Source: JBGPYM01 sp041493205
Lineage (GTDB): Bacteria > Bacteroidota > Ignavibacteria > UBA10030 > UBA6906
Direction of reading: 5' to 3'
Length of the DNA: 5,612 nt
NCBI GenBank assembly: GCA_041493205.1
Contig: JBGPYM010000211.1
Coordinates: forward strand, 1-5,612
The notes beneath the pieces were generated by a model, which was given only the letters and a program-made list of their open reading frames with translations, had not been told where the DNA came from and ran no database searches. Made by a program: the position numbers and the translations under genes. Of this stretch, positions 3,278-5,612 are shown piece after piece; positions within the stretch are counted from its first letter, which is position 1; each line of letters opens with the position of its first letter.

Positions 3278-5612
3278 TTACCTGAGAGTAAAGTAGCGTG
3301 CTTCCGGATGGTGTACAATCATTGCGTTTGTGCTCTGTTCAGGAACCAGGGAGAATTCTTCCGTCAGATGAACGCCAATCCGGCCGGCATCAAGCAGCGC
3401 GAAGATCTTCGTTTGATCTTCCAGATTCGGACAGGCGGGATAGCCGAAACTGTACCGTGACCCCTGATAGCCCTGGGCGAACAGGCGCCGGATATCGGGA
3501 GCATCTTTGCCGTCGATACCGAGTTCTTCCCTGATTTTCTTGTGCCACAGCTCCGCGAGCGCTTCGGCACACTCGACGCTCAGCCCGTGGAAGTAGAGGT
3601 AGTCTTTGTAATTGTTCGCCGCAAAGAGCTCCGCAGAGTGCCGGGACGCCTTCTCTCCCATCGTCACCAGGTCAAACGCGACGACATCCATCCGCCCCGA
3701 AGTGACCGGCGCGAAATAGTCCGCAAGGCAGAGGTGACGGTCGCCGGGCTGACGTGGAAACGTAAACCGGGTTCTCGCGCTCCGCCCGTCACGGTCATAC
3801 ACGATCAGGTCATCGCCGTCCGACTGGCTCGGGAAATACCCGTAGACAATCTTCGGTTCGAGCAATCGTTCACGGACGACCTGTTCTTTGAGCGCAGCGA
3901 GGGCGGGATGGATTTTTTCCGCGAGGAGTGACCGGTATGCCTCCTCGGTCAGTTTTCCTTTGCGGACCTGCCACTGTCCCCGAATGAGTGCCACCTCGTT
4001 CACATAGGGAAAAATATCCCCGAGGGGTACGTTCTCCACAACGCGCGCCCCCCAGAACGGAGGAGCGGGGATGGGGACATCGGTGCTCACGCGTGAACGG
4101 ACGGGTCCGACCGCGACGGCGGCAGCAGCAGGCCCGGCGCCCCCATCGTCGCGACGCGTCATGGCTATTTTAGCCTCCGTGCCCGTCAGAGTCTCTTCAT
4201 CGTCCGGCTCATCCACAGGACCTAGCTCCGCGGCGCCGCCCGAGCGGATAGTCTCCATGTACTTCAACCCGTCAAAGGCGTCGTTGGCGTAGAGCACTCT
4301 CCCTTTGTAGACGGACCGGAGGTCCTGCTCGACATACCGCCGCGTGAGTGCCGCGCCGCCGAGAATCACCGGCAGCGTTATGCCCCGCTCGTTCATCACT
4401 TCGAGATTTTCCCGCATAACGAGCGTCGATTTTACCAGCAGGCCGCTCATCCCGATGGCGTCCGCCGCGTGCTCCTGCGCCGCGGTCAGCATGGTGTCAA
4501 TCGGACACTTGATCCCCAGGTTCACGACCCGGTACCCGTTGTTGGTCAGGATGATGTCGACCAGGTTTTTGCCGATGTCGTGGACGTCCCCCTTGACCGT
4601 GGCAAGCACCAGGATCCCCTTGGAGGCCGTTGCGGCCTTGTCCATAAACTGTTCGAGGTACGCGACCGCCGCCTTCATCACCTCGGCCGACTGGAGCACA
4701 AACGGGAGCTGCATCTGCCCGCTGCCGAAGAGCTCACCCACGACCTTCATGCCGTCGAGAAGGATCGTGTTGATGATATCGAGCGGCGCATACTGTTTCA
4801 GCGCCGTGTCGAGGTCGGCCTGAAGGCCGATCCGGTCGCCGTCGATGATCCGGTTTTTGAGCCTCTCCTCGAGGGTTCCTGTCGGGCGGAGGGGCGCCTT
4901 TTTCTCCCCCGTCTGCGCCGCATAATGGGCCATCAGCTCCGTGAGGGGATCCGACACGAGCTTCCGGCCCTCCCCTCCGGCGACCTCCTCGAAGTGCCGG
5001 TCGTCCACGATGAGCCGCCGGCAGAGTTCCCGCCCCTTTTCGTCGATTTTGTAGAGCGGCATGATCTTCGCGGCGTGAACGATCGCCATATCGAGGCCGG
5101 CCTCGATGGCGTAGTGGAGGAACACGCTGTTGAGGGCATTGCGCACCTCCGGTGCCAGGCCGAAGGAAATGTTGGAAACCCCGAGAAGCGTATGCACGCC
5201 CGGGAGTTCCTTCTTGATGAGCCGGATGGCTTCAAGAGTCTCGATGCCAGCCCGCCGGAATTCTTCGTCTCCCGATCCGAGGGTGAACGTCAGCGTGTCA
5301 AAGATCAGGTCTTCCGGCCGCATGCCGTACTTCGACACCACGATATCGTGCATCCGCCGGGCGATGGCGAGTTTGCCTGCAGCTGTCTTGGCCATCCCCT
5401 GTTCGTCGATGGTCAGCGCGATCACTCCGGCGCCGTATTTCCTGCAGAGCGGCACGATCTTCGCGATCCGCTCTTCCCCGTCCTCCATGTTGATCGAATT
5501 GACGATCGCGCGGCCCGCGATGAGCTGGAGCGCCTCGTCGATGACCGGAGCTTCCGTGGAGTCAATGACCAGCGGCAGCATCACCTGCGTGTTAAATCGC
5601 GTGATGATCTCC
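3278..5612 (-). CDS. metH: Cobalamin-dependent methionine synthase, C-terminal ~777 residues
   Basis: Transfers the methyl group of 5-methyltetrahydrofolate to homocysteine via methylcobalamin. The frame stays open to the right edge (EIITRFNTQ precedes the GTG at 5582-5584), so the start and any homocysteine domain are outside. Residues are counted here from that GTG. Part of the pterin-binding barrel (~1-230) has VIDST, VNSINMEDG and LGVSNISFGL. The four-helix cap (~238-315) has LLDGMKVVGELFGSGQMQLP. The B12 domain (~322-450) has D333-V-H335-D-I-G338, with His335 the lower axial cobalt ligand, plus MSGLLVKST and ILGGAAL. An Ala/Gly-rich linker (~475-500) leads to the AdoMet reactivation domain (~505-768), with RGQW and R710-YSF-G714-Y715-PACP (RxxxGY). 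The canonical YIDW is YVNE (527-530). The reading frame is intact, with no frameshift. No terminator is evident before DUF309, so readthrough is possible. Confidence 0.96.
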   Translation of the reverse strand, partial: EIITRFNTQVMLPLVIDSTEAPVIDEALQLIAGRAIVNSINMEDGEERIAKIVPLCRKYGAGVIALTIDEQGMAKTAAGKLAIARRMHDIVVSKYGMRPEDLIFDTLTFTLGSGDEEFRRAGIETLEAIRLIKKELPGVHTLLGVSNISFGLAPEVRNALNSVFLHYAIEAGLDMAIVHAAKIMPLYKIDEKGRELCRRLIVDDRHFEEVAGGEGRKLVSDPLTELMAHYAAQTGEKKAPLRPTGTLEERLKNRIIDGDRIGLQADLDTALKQYAPLDIINTILLDGMKVVGELFGSGQMQLPFVLQSAEVMKAAVAYLEQFMDKAATASKGILVLATVKGDVHDIGKNLVDIILTNNGYRVVNLGIKCPIDTMLTAAQEHAADAIGMSGLLVKSTLVMRENLEVMNERGITLPVILGGAALTRRYVEQDLRSVYKGRVLYANDAFDGLKYMETIRSGGAAELGPVDEPDDEETLTGTEAKIAMTRRDDGGAGPAAAAVAVGPVRSRVSTDVPIPAPPFWGARVVENVPLGDIFPYVNEVALIRGQWQVRKGKLTEEAYRSLLAEKIHPALAALKEQVVRERLLEPKIVYGYFPSQSDGDDLIVYDRDGRSARTRFTFPRQPGDRHLCLADYFAPVTSGRMDVVAFDLVTMGEKASRHSAELFAANNYKDYLYFHGLSVECAEALAELWHKKIREELGIDGKDAPDIRRLFAQGYQGSRYSFGYPACPNLEDQTKIFALLDAGRIGVHLTEEFSLVPEQSTNAMIVHHPEARYFTLR

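Overview
The window is a bacterial chromosomal segment in which every supported gene lies on the minus strand and reads right to left. G+C is moderately high, and gene ends are tightly packed. The best taxonomic hints are the ferredoxin, with its CINCGACEPECP start and CAAVCPVDCCVPDP second cluster, and the HLHFDHAGG metallo-hydrolase. From memory these resemble proteins of the Bacteroidota/Chlorobiota/Ignavibacteria (FCB) lineage. This placement is an inference, not a search result.

Layout in transcription order: (1) the C-terminal ~777 residues of a cobalamin-dependent methionine synthase (metH), whose start lies beyond the right edge; (2) a small DUF309 helical protein; (3) a 2[4Fe-4S] dicluster ferredoxin, followed by a convincing intrinsic terminator; (4) a metallo-beta-lactamase-fold hydrolase, a Rieske [2Fe-2S] ferredoxin and epoxyqueuosine reductase (queG), with gaps of only 5-6 nt, so almost certainly one operon; (5) a ~147 nt non-coding spacer packed with palindromes; (6) the first 29 codons of a thioredoxin-reductase-like flavoprotein (trxB) running off the left edge.

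The common theme is redox and one-carbon chemistry. Two cobalamin enzymes (MetH and QueG), a low-potential-type dicluster ferredoxin, a Rieske ferredoxin and a flavoprotein reductase sit within 5.6 kb. MetH makes methionine and supports AdoMet supply. QueG performs the last step of queuosine tRNA-modification synthesis and needs electrons, and the adjacent Rieske gene is a possible but unproven donor.

I see no clear new defence, mobile or biosynthetic system. The most unusual signals are non-coding: a palindrome apparently interrupted by a 57 nt insert that itself folds into two hairpins, a 21-bp direct repeat that supplies the end of queG, a perfect 11-bp inverted repeat inside the Rieske gene just before queG, and a terminator sitting only 17 nt ahead of the hydrolase start.
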